A program made the position numbers and the translations under genes. This document shows positions 28,284 to 35,618 of a DNA stretch of 64,000 nucleotides, piece by piece; position 1 is the first letter of the stretch, and each line of letters starts with the position of its first letter. A model generated the notes under the pieces. The model was given only the letters and a program-made list of their open reading frames with translations, was not told the DNA's origin and searched no databases. This DNA comes from Paraburkholderia phenazinium (GTDB lineage Bacteria > Pseudomonadota > Gammaproteobacteria > Burkholderiales > Burkholderiaceae), in NCBI RefSeq assembly GCF_900141745.1, contig NZ_FSRM01000001.1, forward strand, positions 3,162,001 through 3,226,000, written 5' to 3'.

Positions 28284-28934
28284 CTAGTAACCCGAAGCCT
28301 TCGGAAGATGCCAGCCAAACGTGACGGCCGCCATTCGCAGCGCGAAACACGCCAACCCGCCTGCGAATGCGGCCCAACCCGGCGACACGCCGGCGCGACG
28401 CGCAAGCACCACCACCAGCGCACCGAAAAAAGCCGCGCTCGCGTAGATATCCGCCCGCAGTACAAGGGGCACACGGGCCAGCAGGATATCGCGGATCACG
28501 CCGCCACCCACCCCCGTGATGGTGCCCATCAGCATCGCAACAAACGGACGGATCTTGTAGAGCAGCGCTTTCTCAACCCCGGCCACGGCGAACAACGCGA
28601 GGCCCGCGGCGTCCAGCACGGTCACCACCAGACCCGCAACCGGCGGCACAAACGAATGAAGCACGAAGGTGAGCAGACCCGCTGCGAACGTCAGCGCCGG
28701 ATAGCGCCAATCGCGGATGGCGCTTGGCGGTGTCGCGCCGAGCAGCAGGTCGCGGATCACGCCGCCGCCGAGTGCGGCGACGAACGATATGACCATCACC
28801 CCCAGCAGATCGAGACTGCCGCGCATCGCGCTGACCGCCCCCTCGACTGCAAATACAAACGTGCCGGCCAGATCGGCCGCCCAGATGACTGTCTCGACGT
28901 TTAACCTTGTTTTGCTGATCGACAGTGTTGGCAT
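28284..28934 (-). CDS. TRIC/UPF0126-family membrane channel (YicG-like)
   Basis: 216 aa with two tandem UPF0126 repeats: VEGAVSAMRGSLDLLGVMVISFVAA in the first half and the matching VAGVEKALLYKIRPFVAMLMG in the second. Each is followed by a GGGVIRD motif (two copies, GGGVIRDLLLG and GGGVIRDILLA), a signature of bacterial TRIC-type trimeric cation channels. Six to seven membrane segments. Convergent with the carbonic anhydrase gene. In vivo ion unknown. Confidence 0.9.
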   Translation of the reverse strand: MPTLSISKTRLNVETVIWAADLAGTFVFAVEGAVSAMRGSLDLLGVMVISFVAALGGGVIRDLLLGATPPSAIRDWRYPALTFAAGLLTFVLHSFVPPVAGLVVTVLDAAGLALFAVAGVEKALLYKIRPFVAMLMGTITGVGGGVIRDILLARVPLVLRADIYASAAFFGALVVVLARRAGVSPGWAAFAGGLACFALRMAAVTFGWHLPKASGY

Positions 28935-29030
28935 TGCCCTGTCACCCCTACCCTCGTTTGAGTTGTCGAAAGGTATCGCGGAAACAGGCCAAAGAGGGAA
29001 ATTTTTTCAGTCGCAGGCGGACGGCCCGCG

Positions 29031-30557
29031 TCAGACGGCACTCCGCTTGCGATCTGCCTCCATCAGCGCGGGGCCAAGGCCATCGTAGAGAGGCTGAAGG
29101 AGTTCCGCGGCCGGACGCCAGCGTTCGAGCGAGGTGCGGAACAACGGCTTGCGCACCTGCGAAGCGCTCGCGGTATTCACCTGACGCTGGGTCTGGTGGA
29201 ACGCGAGACAACGTTCGTCCCAGTCGAGCCCGCAGTGCGCGAGCATGCGTCGCACGTTGCCCTCGAGATCGTTCACGAGGTCCTCGTATTGCACCTCGAT
29301 CATCACGCCCGGAGGTAGCGCCTCGCGCCAGTGGGCCATCAGTGCATCGTACGCACGGTAGTAGCGGCCCAGTTCGCCCAGGTCGTAGCCAAACGGGACG
29401 TCCTGGAAGATGCGCGAGTAAATCGACAGGCAGACTTCTACCGGCGAACGGCGGCTATGGATGAACCGTGCATTCGGCAACGCCAGATGGATCAGGCCGA
29501 CGTTGATGAAGTTGAACGGATACTTGTCGGTAATGCGCCCGTAGCTCGATGCGTCAGGCACCTCGACGCCAATGCGGCGCACGTAGTCCGCGCCGAGCGG
29601 AGCCAGCTGCACAGCAGTCGCCGAACGCATGTCGTCGAAGTTGAGCTTGTGTTTGTCCGCCTCGCTGCGCGCGAGCGCGTTCACCAACGCCTTGCCGAAA
29701 TCCGGACGCTCTCCCGCACCGAAGACCTGCGGATGGCTCGCCAGGATCTGCTCGATCAGCGTCGATCCGGAACGCGGCATCCCAACGATAAAAACCGGCG
29801 ACGTGGACGGATCGCCGAGACCTCGTTTGGCTTTCAACACCTCTGCGTTCAGCAGGCGAGGCAGATGACCGAACAGGTCCAGCGTCATGGCCTCGTTGTA
29901 GTTCACGCCACGGCGATACATCGTATTGGCTTTCAGCAGATGCTCGAACGACTGGTCATGCTGGCCGAGATCGCCTAGCGCGTGACCCATGGCGAAATGC
30001 AGTTGCGCCTGATTGTCCGGGGTCATCGCAGCGGCGTGCCGCACCAGCTTTTGCATCGTGACGAAGCATGGATCGTCGAGCGTCATGCGCTTCGACTGAA
30101 CGAAATTGCGGTAGTACACCATGCTGTGCGGCGCGATCTCGATCGCACGGCGGTAAGCCGCATGCGCCTCGTCGAAACGACCCAGCGATTGGAGACAGTT
30201 CGCCATGTTGTTGTACGAACCGTCGACCAGCGTGCCCAGTTGCGCCGCCCGCCGATAACTGAGCACCGCCTCTTCGAGTTGATGCATCTGCTCGAGAATC
30301 CAGCCGATGTTGTGATGGATGTCCGCGTTGTTGGGGTCGAGCGCCTGCGCCTGGCGGTAACGCTCCAGCGCTTCCGGGAGGCGCTCCATTCTGGCGAGCG
30401 TCGAGCCGAGGTTGTTGTAGACGCCGGGGTCTGCCGGCCGCTCGAGTCGAACCTGTTCGTAGCACGCGAGCGCTTCCTCGAACTCACCGCGTTCGGCGCA
30501 CGCGTTACCACGGGCGAACCAGTCGTCCGCTGTTGCCAGCTGTTTGTCTTGCGTCAT
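29031..30557 (-). CDS. TPR-repeat sulfotransferase
   Basis: 508 aa. The N-terminal half (residues about 1-210) contains roughly five to six TPR repeats, e.g. AYNNLGSTLARMERLPEALERYRQA-like units with the W-L-G-Y-A-F-P pattern. The C-terminal half is a sulfotransferase domain with the 5'-phosphosulfate loop VGMPRSGSTLIEQILASHP and the 3'-phosphate motif FIHSRRSPVEVCLSIYS. It would move sulfate from PAPS to an unknown acceptor, possibly a peptide or glycan presented by the TPR domain. Distantly like tyrosylprotein sulfotransferases. No sulfate-activation genes are adjacent. Confidence 0.92.
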   Translation of the reverse strand: MTQDKQLATADDWFARGNACAERGEFEEALACYEQVRLERPADPGVYNNLGSTLARMERLPEALERYRQAQALDPNNADIHHNIGWILEQMHQLEEAVLSYRRAAQLGTLVDGSYNNMANCLQSLGRFDEAHAAYRRAIEIAPHSMVYYRNFVQSKRMTLDDPCFVTMQKLVRHAAAMTPDNQAQLHFAMGHALGDLGQHDQSFEHLLKANTMYRRGVNYNEAMTLDLFGHLPRLLNAEVLKAKRGLGDPSTSPVFIVGMPRSGSTLIEQILASHPQVFGAGERPDFGKALVNALARSEADKHKLNFDDMRSATAVQLAPLGADYVRRIGVEVPDASSYGRITDKYPFNFINVGLIHLALPNARFIHSRRSPVEVCLSIYSRIFQDVPFGYDLGELGRYYRAYDALMAHWREALPPGVMIEVQYEDLVNDLEGNVRRMLAHCGLDWDERCLAFHQTQRQVNTASASQVRKPLFRTSLERWRPAAELLQPLYDGLGPALMEADRKRSAV

Positions 30558-30760
30558 GGACGGCCAGAAATCGCGACTAAAAGCACCGTTGAGCGGCGGG
30601 CGGCGTACGTCGTACCAATAGAGCGCGAACTTAGCAGGAATGCGTCAGAACTTGATTTCCAAATTTCACAAACTGTTACAGGAGGAGTAACGGTGTGAGG
30701 TAGCGGCGAACACGACGTGAGGATGCGGTAGCTGCCAGGATAAAATTGCATGCAGCCAAT

Positions 30761-30807
30761 AAAAAACGCCAGGCTCTGCCGGCGATTGCCTCCAGAGTCT
30801 GGCGTTT
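30761..30807 (-). terminator. Intrinsic terminator downstream of the small secreted gene
   Basis: Stem 30764-30778 with 30793-30807 (15 bp, one mismatch) and 14-base loop. On the minus strand it is followed by six T. The remainder of 30558-30760 is the upstream region of the sulfotransferase gene. Confidence 0.8.
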
Positions 30808-30856
30808 CTTCACAAGGCGTTCCTTGCGAACGCCTTGCGTTACCCGATTACTGCAA

Positions 30857-31111
30857 TTACTGAGCTTGCTGGCCGTTCGAAACCTGATGCGAGCCCGATT
30901 GCGACGACGTTGCGTTCACACCGCCGTATGCGTTCTGGTCTGCAGCAGCGCGCTCGGCGGCAACGGTTTGCACGCTTTGGCCTTGTTGCGAAGCCGGAGC
31001 ACCAACGCCCGGACGATAGAATGGTGCCGGGCCGTAGCCGCTGGCGAAAGCAGGTGCTGCGAGCGAGGCGGAAGCGGCAACCAACAGGGCGGCGATAAGC
31101 TTGTTCTTCAT
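30857..31111 (-). CDS. Small secreted protein, Gln/Ser/Ala-rich
   Basis: 84 aa. Signal peptide MKNKLIAALLVAASASLAAPAFA with a cut after AFA, then a mature peptide of about 60 residues, low in hydrophobics and rich in Gln, Ser and Ala (QQGQSVQTVAAERAAADQNA). Resembles the many short DUF4148-type exported proteins of Burkholderiaceae, but I cannot place it in that family with certainty. The start at 31111 is chosen because it opens directly on the signal peptide. Followed by its own terminator. Confidence 0.75.
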   Translation of the reverse strand: MKNKLIAALLVAASASLAAPAFASGYGPAPFYRPGVGAPASQQGQSVQTVAAERAAADQNAYGGVNATSSQSGSHQVSNGQQAQ

Positions 31112-31466
31112 GATGACTCCAATAAATGTTTCGGATTTCGTTTCAGGAAGACGTCGCGACATGGTGCTGCTAAGGCTGTCTGCAACATCGATGGGAATAA
31201 GTGTATTCCCTTACTATCGAGAATTTATACTGATAATCCGAAATAACTTTTCTTGTGGCTGAAACAATCCGTCAGCGCCTTACCTGAGGCGGATGACAAG
31301 GGGGTCAGGACTACCCAAAAAGATGTCAGGGTCAATTTTCTTCTGGCCCTTCTTTTATCTGTCACGCCCCCAACAAGCCGGCTCCGCAACACCGGCGGCG
31401 CGCCGCTCGGACTCTTGCCGGCTTGCGGTAAAATTGCGGTTTGATTTCCGCCGCCGGCCGTTTCCC
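31112..31466. other. Divergent intergenic region, no gene seen
   Basis: 355 bp between the small secreted gene and dusA. AT-rich around 31195-31260 (tattcccttactatcg and neighbouring sequence), consistent with promoters in either direction. I see no conserved RNA or gene. Confidence 0.5.
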
Positions 31467-32468
31467 ATGTCTCTCGCCCTACCCGCCAATCCACGTCGCG
31501 TCAGTGTTGCGCCGATGATGGACTGGACTGATCGCCACTGCCGTTCGCTGCATCGCGTGCTGTCGCGCCATACGTGGCTTTACACGGAGATGGTGACGAC
31601 CGGCGCGCTGCTGCATGGCGACGTCCCCCGCCATCTGGCATTCACGCCTCACGAAGCCCCGGTTGCGCTGCAACTGGGCGGCAGCGAACCCGACGATCTC
31701 GCCCGCTCGGCAAAACTCGGCGAACAGTGGGGCTACGACGAAATCAACCTGAATTGCGGCTGTCCGTCGGAGCGGGTGCAGCGCGGCGCATTCGGTGCAT
31801 GCCTGATGAACGAACCGCAACTGGTGGCCGACTGCGTCAAGGCGATGCGCGACGCTGTTTCGGTGCCGGTGACGGTCAAACATCGGATCGGTGTCGACGC
31901 GGTGGAGGAATATGGCTTCGTGCGCGATTTTGTCGGCACGATTGCCGAGGCCGGCTGCGAAGTGTTCATCGTGCATGCGCGCAATGCGATTCTGAAAGGC
32001 CTCAGCCCCAAAGAGAATCGCGAGATTCCGCCGCTCAAATACGATTTCGCGTATCAGCTAAAGCGTGATTTTCCGCAGCTCGAGATCATCATCAACGGTG
32101 GTATCAAGACGCTCGACGAAGTCGAACTGCATTTGCAACACGTCGACGGTGTAATGCTGGGCCGCGAGGCTTATCACAACCCGTATGTGCTGGCCGATGT
32201 CGACGCGCGCTTTTATGGCTCGACCGCTGTCCCGGTGACACGCGAAGAGGCCGAAGCGAAACTGATCGAATATTGCGCGGCTGAACTCGCGCGCGGCACG
32301 TTCCTTGGTGCGATCACGCGTCATGCGCTTGGACTGTACCGCGGTGTGGCCGGCGCACGCGGCTGGCGTCGCGTGCTTTCGGACAGCAAAAAACTGGCCG
32401 CGCGCGATCTCGCGATTTTCGACGAAGCAAGACAGCATCTGCGCGAGCCCGCCGAAATCTTTGAATAA
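31467..32468 (+). CDS. dusA: tRNA-dihydrouridine synthase A
   Basis: 333 aa flavoenzyme that reduces U20/U20a in tRNA D-loops. FMN barrel N-terminus VSVAPMMDWTDRHCR, catalytic cysteine in NLNCGCPSERVQRGAFGACLM, KHRIGVD and the phosphate-binding INGGIKTLDE are all DusA-type. The start MSLALPANPRRVSVAPMMDW avoids a long non-family N-extension available upstream. It is followed about 90 bp later by tRNA-His, itself a potential substrate. Confidence 0.95.
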   Translation: MSLALPANPRRVSVAPMMDWTDRHCRSLHRVLSRHTWLYTEMVTTGALLHGDVPRHLAFTPHEAPVALQLGGSEPDDLARSAKLGEQWGYDEINLNCGCPSERVQRGAFGACLMNEPQLVADCVKAMRDAVSVPVTVKHRIGVDAVEEYGFVRDFVGTIAEAGCEVFIVHARNAILKGLSPKENREIPPLKYDFAYQLKRDFPQLEIIINGGIKTLDEVELHLQHVDGVMLGREAYHNPYVLADVDARFYGSTAVPVTREEAEAKLIEYCAAELARGTFLGAITRHALGLYRGVAGARGWRRVLSDSKKLAARDLAIFDEARQHLREPAEIFE

Positions 32469-32473
32469 AGGGC

Positions 32474-32502
32474 TAGGCAAATACAGATCATGTTTGTATA
32501 AT
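32474..32502 (+). promoter_or_regulatory. Likely promoter of tRNA-His
   Basis: TAGGCA (32474-32479), 17-base spacer, perfect TATAAT (32497-32502), ending about 54 bases before the mature tRNA. Confidence 0.65.
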
Positions 32503-32555
32503 CTCGCTTCTTGATCGGCAAGCCAGTTCTTGGTGAGCCAAGCAGATGTTCCAGT

Positions 32556-32632
32556 GGTGGCTGTAGCTCAGTTGGTAGAGTCCAGGATTGTGATTCCTGT
32601 CGTCGTGGGTTCGAGTCCCATCAGCCACCCCA
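32556..32632 (+). tRNA. tRNA-His (GTG)
   Basis: Cloverleaf with acceptor arms GTGGCTG/CAGCCAC, anticodon GTG in ATTGTGATT, T-arm GTGGGTTCGAGTCCCAT and an encoded CCA end at 32630-32632. The extra G at 32556 would be G-1, pairing with C73 (32629), the histidyl-tRNA synthetase identity element. Confidence 0.97.
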
Positions 32633-32800
32633 CTTTCCCCAAAGCTGTTGCGTGCTAGTTCCTCCGTCAGGGATATTTGAGCTTTTTCGGCTTGCGACTT
32701 CGTTATGGCTTTTTGTCGTCCGGCGAAGCTCATCATTCGCGCCTGTTACCAGAACCCAGTTGTCGCTTTTGTCCTTGCGATAAAACTCGCGCACGTACAC
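32621..32800 (-). pseudogene. Short frame running into tRNA-His, possible gene remnant
   Basis: A GTG-initiated 59-codon frame begins VYVREFYRKDKSDNWVLVTG and then becomes Ser/Asn-rich before stopping inside the 3' end of tRNA-His. The region is visibly less GC-rich than its neighbours. A stop inside a tRNA suggests that it is either not a gene or a gene cut by an integration or deletion event at the tRNA. Function unknown; low confidence. Confidence 0.25.
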
Positions 32801-32808
32801 CTTCCGCT

Positions 32809-32940
32809 TTATTCCTCTGCATTCATTTCGCACTCCATCGCGTCTGCGATAAAACTCATCTCCCAAACGAAATACGCCGCGATGGCATCGTCTACCAACG
32901 CGGCGCATGTAAGTCGGCTGACCGCAGCGACATAAGCCAC
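32809..32940 (-). CDS. Possible 43-aa peptide next to tRNA-His
   Basis: GTG-initiated frame VAYVAAVSRLTCAALVDDAI... ending EMNAEE. It reads like an amphipathic helical peptide and its stop is eight bases before the next possible frame at 32800, so the two could have formed a small operon. No ribosome-binding site stands out and no family is recognised. May be a remnant of an element once integrated at tRNA-His. Confidence 0.25.
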   Translation of the reverse strand: MAYVAAVSRLTCAALVDDAIAAYFVWEMSFIADAMECEMNAEE

Positions 32941-32988
32941 TGCAAAGAAGACCGCATCTCTACCGTCTTCCTCGTTTAGCCAACCACC

Positions 32989-33816
32989 CTAGTTGTGCTG
33001 CTCATGTCCCTCATGACCGCCTCCATGCTCCTGTGGAGCAGGACCATGGGCCGGCGGCGGACCCGCGTGTTGCGGCGGCGGGGCAGCGTGCTGCGCGGGC
33101 GGCCCTCCGGGCGCCCCACCGTGTTCCGGCGGCGGACCCGCGTGGACCGGCGGCTGCGCGACATGCGCCGGAGGCGCGCCGGCTCCCGGAGGAAGACCAC
33201 CATGGCCAGGCGGCGGCCCTTCATGTCCCGGCTGTGGCTCACCACGCCCAGGCGGCGGCCCTTCATGTCCCGGCTGCGGCTCACCATGGCCAGGCGGCGG
33301 TCCTTCGTGTCCGGGTGGCGGACCACCATGCCCAGGCGGCGGTCCTTCATGCCCAGGGGGCGGGCCGCCATGGCCCGGCGGAGGCCCACCGCGTCCGGGC
33401 GGCGGCGGTGGGTGATGCGCCCAACGCTGCTGGTCGTTATACCAGGGCCGTCCGCGGTAATGGCTGCCCCAATATGAGCCGATCGAAAACGTCACAATAG
33501 GCAGGCCAATCGCCGTTCCATAAGTGAGGATCGGCACGTTGCTCCCCTGATACGGATAACTGAGACTGCCTGCGTAGACCCAGCCACGCACATCCGGCGC
33601 CGCCACGTCGCACCAGCTATACCCGCTGACGCAACCCATCACCGTCACTGGCGCGCCGGGAGGTAACTGGGACACTGCGGGGTAATCATCCGCCGGTCCC
33701 GCATAGAGATTCACCGGACTATTGGTGTAAGCCTGCGACTGTGCGAACGCCACGCCTGGTAAGGTCAACAGGCCGGCAGCGCCGGCCAGCAATCCGCTAA
33801 CGACTCGTTTTCGCAT
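32989..33816 (-). CDS. Secreted SH3-domain protein with Pro-Gly-His repeats
   Basis: 275 aa. Signal peptide (MRKRVVSGLLAGAAGLLTLPGVAFA), then a bacterial SH3 domain (about residues 27-95; NLYAGPADDYPAVSQLPPGA, WCDVAAPDVRGWVYAGSL). A W/Y-rich linker follows. The C-terminal 130 residues are built from PPPGH-type repeats (GGPPPGHGGPPPGHEG and variants). The ATG at 33816 follows AGGGGAAGGG. SH3b domains often bind cell-wall peptides; the His-rich repeat tract could bind metal. Probably periplasmic or surface-exposed. Confidence 0.85.
   Translation of the reverse strand: MRKRVVSGLLAGAAGLLTLPGVAFAQSQAYTNSPVNLYAGPADDYPAVSQLPPGAPVTVMGCVSGYSWCDVAAPDVRGWVYAGSLSYPYQGSNVPILTYGTAIGLPIVTFSIGSYWGSHYRGRPWYNDQQRWAHHPPPPPGRGGPPPGHGGPPPGHEGPPPGHGGPPPGHEGPPPGHGEPQPGHEGPPPGRGEPQPGHEGPPPGHGGLPPGAGAPPAHVAQPPVHAGPPPEHGGAPGGPPAQHAAPPPQHAGPPPAHGPAPQEHGGGHEGHEQHN
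33195..33400. repeat. Tandem repeats coding for PPGH units
   Basis: About four imperfect copies of a 42-bp unit (14 codons, GPPPGHGGPPPGHE type) inside the SH3-protein gene. Likely to vary in copy number between strains. Confidence 0.75.
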
Positions 33817-34051
33817 CGCCCTTCCCCTGTGATTCATTTATCTTCACGTCCTGCATGATGCGAACGCTCCCTTGGTAATGCCTTATGTGCCGGGCAGCAA
33901 TAACCGTTCCCAGCACTCGGGACGCGGGGTTGGGCGCATGGTCCATGCGTCGTTCGTATGAGGAGGCTTTCCTGAGATAAACCGTCGATCGACAACTAAC
34001 CTTCAATCAATTGCTCGCGGCGCCCGCCCGCTCCACTCAATCAGGATTCCT

Positions 34052-34067
34052 TTGTATATTCATACAA
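34052..34067. promoter_or_regulatory. Palindromic operator-like site
   Basis: TTGTAT-ATTC-ATACAA, perfect 6-bp arms in an AT-rich patch between the SH3-protein gene and the candidate small RNA. The cognate regulator is unknown. Apart from this and the sRNA candidate, 33817-34401 holds no gene that I can support. Confidence 0.35.
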
Positions 34068-34242
34068 GTGATGCGACTACATCCCGCCTCGTCAACCCGG
34101 TATCCGTTCCAGTCCTTCACCGCCTCGCGGTGTCACGTCGGGACGGCACGGGGTAAACAAAAGCTCTCCACAGAATCGCGCGGCGTCAGGTGCCGTAAGG
34201 CGCGTTAAGCTGCGGTGAAACCTGCGGCATCGCCACCGGCTC

Positions 34243-34323
34243 TACACTAGGTACTCCTCTTCCCTGAGAGGGTTTGTCTCTCACACTCTTGCGGCCCACT
34301 TCCCCTGGTGGGCCTTTTTTTTG
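34243..34323 (+). ncRNA. Candidate small RNA with two hairpins and intrinsic terminator
   Basis: A TACACT -10-like hexamer (34243-34248) is followed by a C/U-rich single strand (gtactcctcttccc), a hairpin TGAGAG-ggtttgt-CTCTCA (34266-34284), and a terminator hairpin GGCCCAC-ttcccctg-GTGGGCC (34294-34315) with eight T. No gene precedes it that the terminator could serve. Predicted transcript about 70 nt. C-rich unpaired stretches able to pair with Shine-Dalgarno sequences are typical of Hfq-dependent sRNAs. Confidence 0.55.
34294..34323 (+). terminator. Intrinsic terminator of the candidate small RNA
   Basis: 7-bp GC-rich stem, eight-base loop CUUCCCC-like, then TTTTTTTT. Clear rightward terminator about 80 bp upstream of the Rap1a-like gene. 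Confidence 0.85.
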
Positions 34324-34401
34324 CCCTTGCCAAAACCTGCAGGCATACGGGCGCCTGCCCTACAATAGCCGGCTAATCGATCTGGTATGAGGATGTAGCA
34401 C

Positions 34402-34773
34402 ATGCAGTCAAGAATCAGAACACACGCCCGGACGCTCGCGCTGACGTTGCTCACGGCGTGCTTCACGCTCAACGCGAAAGCCGAAATGACGGCGGACCAA
34501 TACAAGAAGTGGGCGCACGCGGACAACAGCTCGGTCTACGCCGCCTACATCACCGGCGCGATCAATGAACTGGGCTGGGCAAACGGCGACCTGATAGCGA
34601 AAAAGCGCCCTCCGCTCTTCTGTCCGCCCGAACAGCTGCCTATCGGCGCGCAGACCGTGTACCCGCTGCTGGATGAGTTTTTCACCAACCACCCGGGCCT
34701 CTCCGACGACTTCCCGGTCGGCCTTGCGATCCTGCGCTCGCTGCAGGCAGCGTTTCCGTGCCCGACCAAGTAA
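34402..34773 (+). CDS. Rap1a/Tai-family secreted protein
   Basis: 123 aa. Signal peptide (TLALTLLTACFTLNAKA-EMT) and a small helical mature domain with SSVYAAYITGAINELGWANG and two cysteines (LFCPPEQ, AFPCPTK) spaced as in Rap1a/Tai proteins, where they form a disulfide. Founding members are immunity proteins against type VI secreted amidases. No effector or T6SS gene is near, so this copy is an orphan and may have another role. It starts 79 bp after the sRNA-type terminator, so it has its own promoter. Confidence 0.75.
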   Translation: MQSRIRTHARTLALTLLTACFTLNAKAEMTADQYKKWAHADNSSVYAAYITGAINELGWANGDLIAKKRPPLFCPPEQLPIGAQTVYPLLDEFFTNHPGLSDDFPVGLAILRSLQAAFPCPTK

Positions 34774-35025
34774 GCCCAACGTGACTTGTGGGCGCGCCCC
34801 TGTTTTGCGGGCACCGCCGAAGGCGGCATAGGACGGGCTGGATCGACCTAAGCCGACCTCAGCCTATAAAAACGGCATCCGCGGAAAATCCCGCCGCGAG
34901 GAATCTGAAAGGGAAGCGAATTTTCCTGTCAGGCCGTGGTCTACCCGAGACGGACAGCGGATCGCTTGACAGGGCCGGGCGCGGCCGCTGATCAGGCACC
35001 GCAAGGCACGGCCAAGGAGGATCGG

Positions 35026-35271
35026 ATGAAACCAGGCAAATCTGCATTGCTCGCAGCGGCTTGCGCGCTCGCTGTATTGACCGTCGCACCCCAGGGGGCG
35101 CTCGCGCAGACGCCGCCGAAGGATAGCGGCGCTTCGATGGTAAAACCGCCTGACGCGGCCGGCACGACCAATCCGGCGAATCCCGACAACATGCCGGTCA
35201 AACGTCCTCCCGCCCCTACGCACGACAAGATGACGCATGAGCCGCCTGCCAGCGCAGCCGTCGCCAAATAA
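35026..35271 (+). CDS. Small exported Pro/Lys-rich protein
   Basis: 81 aa. Start at 35026 with a strong AAGGAGG site. Signal peptide MKPGKSALLAAACALAVLTV ending near ALA-QTP, then a mature part of about 50 residues rich in Pro, Lys, Asp and Met with no predicted fold (PKDSGASMVKPPDAAGTT). Unknown function; probably periplasmic. Confidence 0.75.
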   Translation: MKPGKSALLAAACALAVLTVAPQGALAQTPPKDSGASMVKPPDAAGTTNPANPDNMPVKRPPAPTHDKMTHEPPASAAVAK

Positions 35272-35290
35272 AACGCGGCAAAGGTAGCGA

Positions 35291-35310
35291 TGCGGCATAT
35301 CCCTGCCGCA
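35291..35310. repeat. Short inverted repeat between convergent genes
   Basis: TGCGGCA-tatccc-TGCCGCA, 7-bp arms, no T-run. It lies between the small exported gene and mop. Confidence 0.4.
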
Positions 35311-35348
35311 CGACTACCCCTGCCGCGCGAATGCAAAACTGCGTGGCC

Positions 35349-35564
35349 TCAGAGCCGCGCGATCGACACCTCGGTCGACTTCACCAGCGCCACCACTTCG
35401 GAGCCGACCTGAAGGTCGAGCTCGTCGACCGAACGCGTCGTAATCACCGAGGTGACGATACCAAACGGCGTTTCCACGTCGACTTCGGACACCACCGATC
35501 CGCGGATGATTTCCTTGACCTTGCCCTTGAACTGATTACGTACGTTGATTGCGGAAATGCTCAT
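35349..35564 (-). CDS. Molybdopterin-binding (Mop/TOBE) protein
   Basis: 71 aa single TOBE/Mop domain: MSISAINVRNQFKGKVKEII...TRSVDELDLQVGSEVVALVKSTEV. Such molbindins bind molybdate or tungstate as oligomers. It is the last gene of the ssuD-ssuC-ssuB-mop series, 54 bp after ssuB. The same linkage is seen in other proteobacteria, though why a Mop protein travels with sulfonate uptake is not settled. The start at 35564 gives the family N-terminus; an upstream ATG adds 16 non-family residues. Confidence 0.9.
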   Translation of the reverse strand: MSISAINVRNQFKGKVKEIIRGSVVSEVDVETPFGIVTSVITTRSVDELDLQVGSEVVALVKSTEVSIARL

Positions 35565-35618
35565 TTCGAGTGACTCCAGTAGATCGATAAATCGAGAAAA
35601 AAGCTCAGGCAAGGACTG

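Noticed and set aside
32488..32736. Minus-strand frame with ADGTRTHDDRNHNPGLYQ
   Set aside because: This is the well-known spurious translation of the reverse complement of a tRNA gene (here tRNA-His), not a protein.
33195..33400. Regular repeats resembling a CRISPR array
   Set aside because: The units are contiguous, in frame and encode PPGH peptide repeats; there are no unique spacers.
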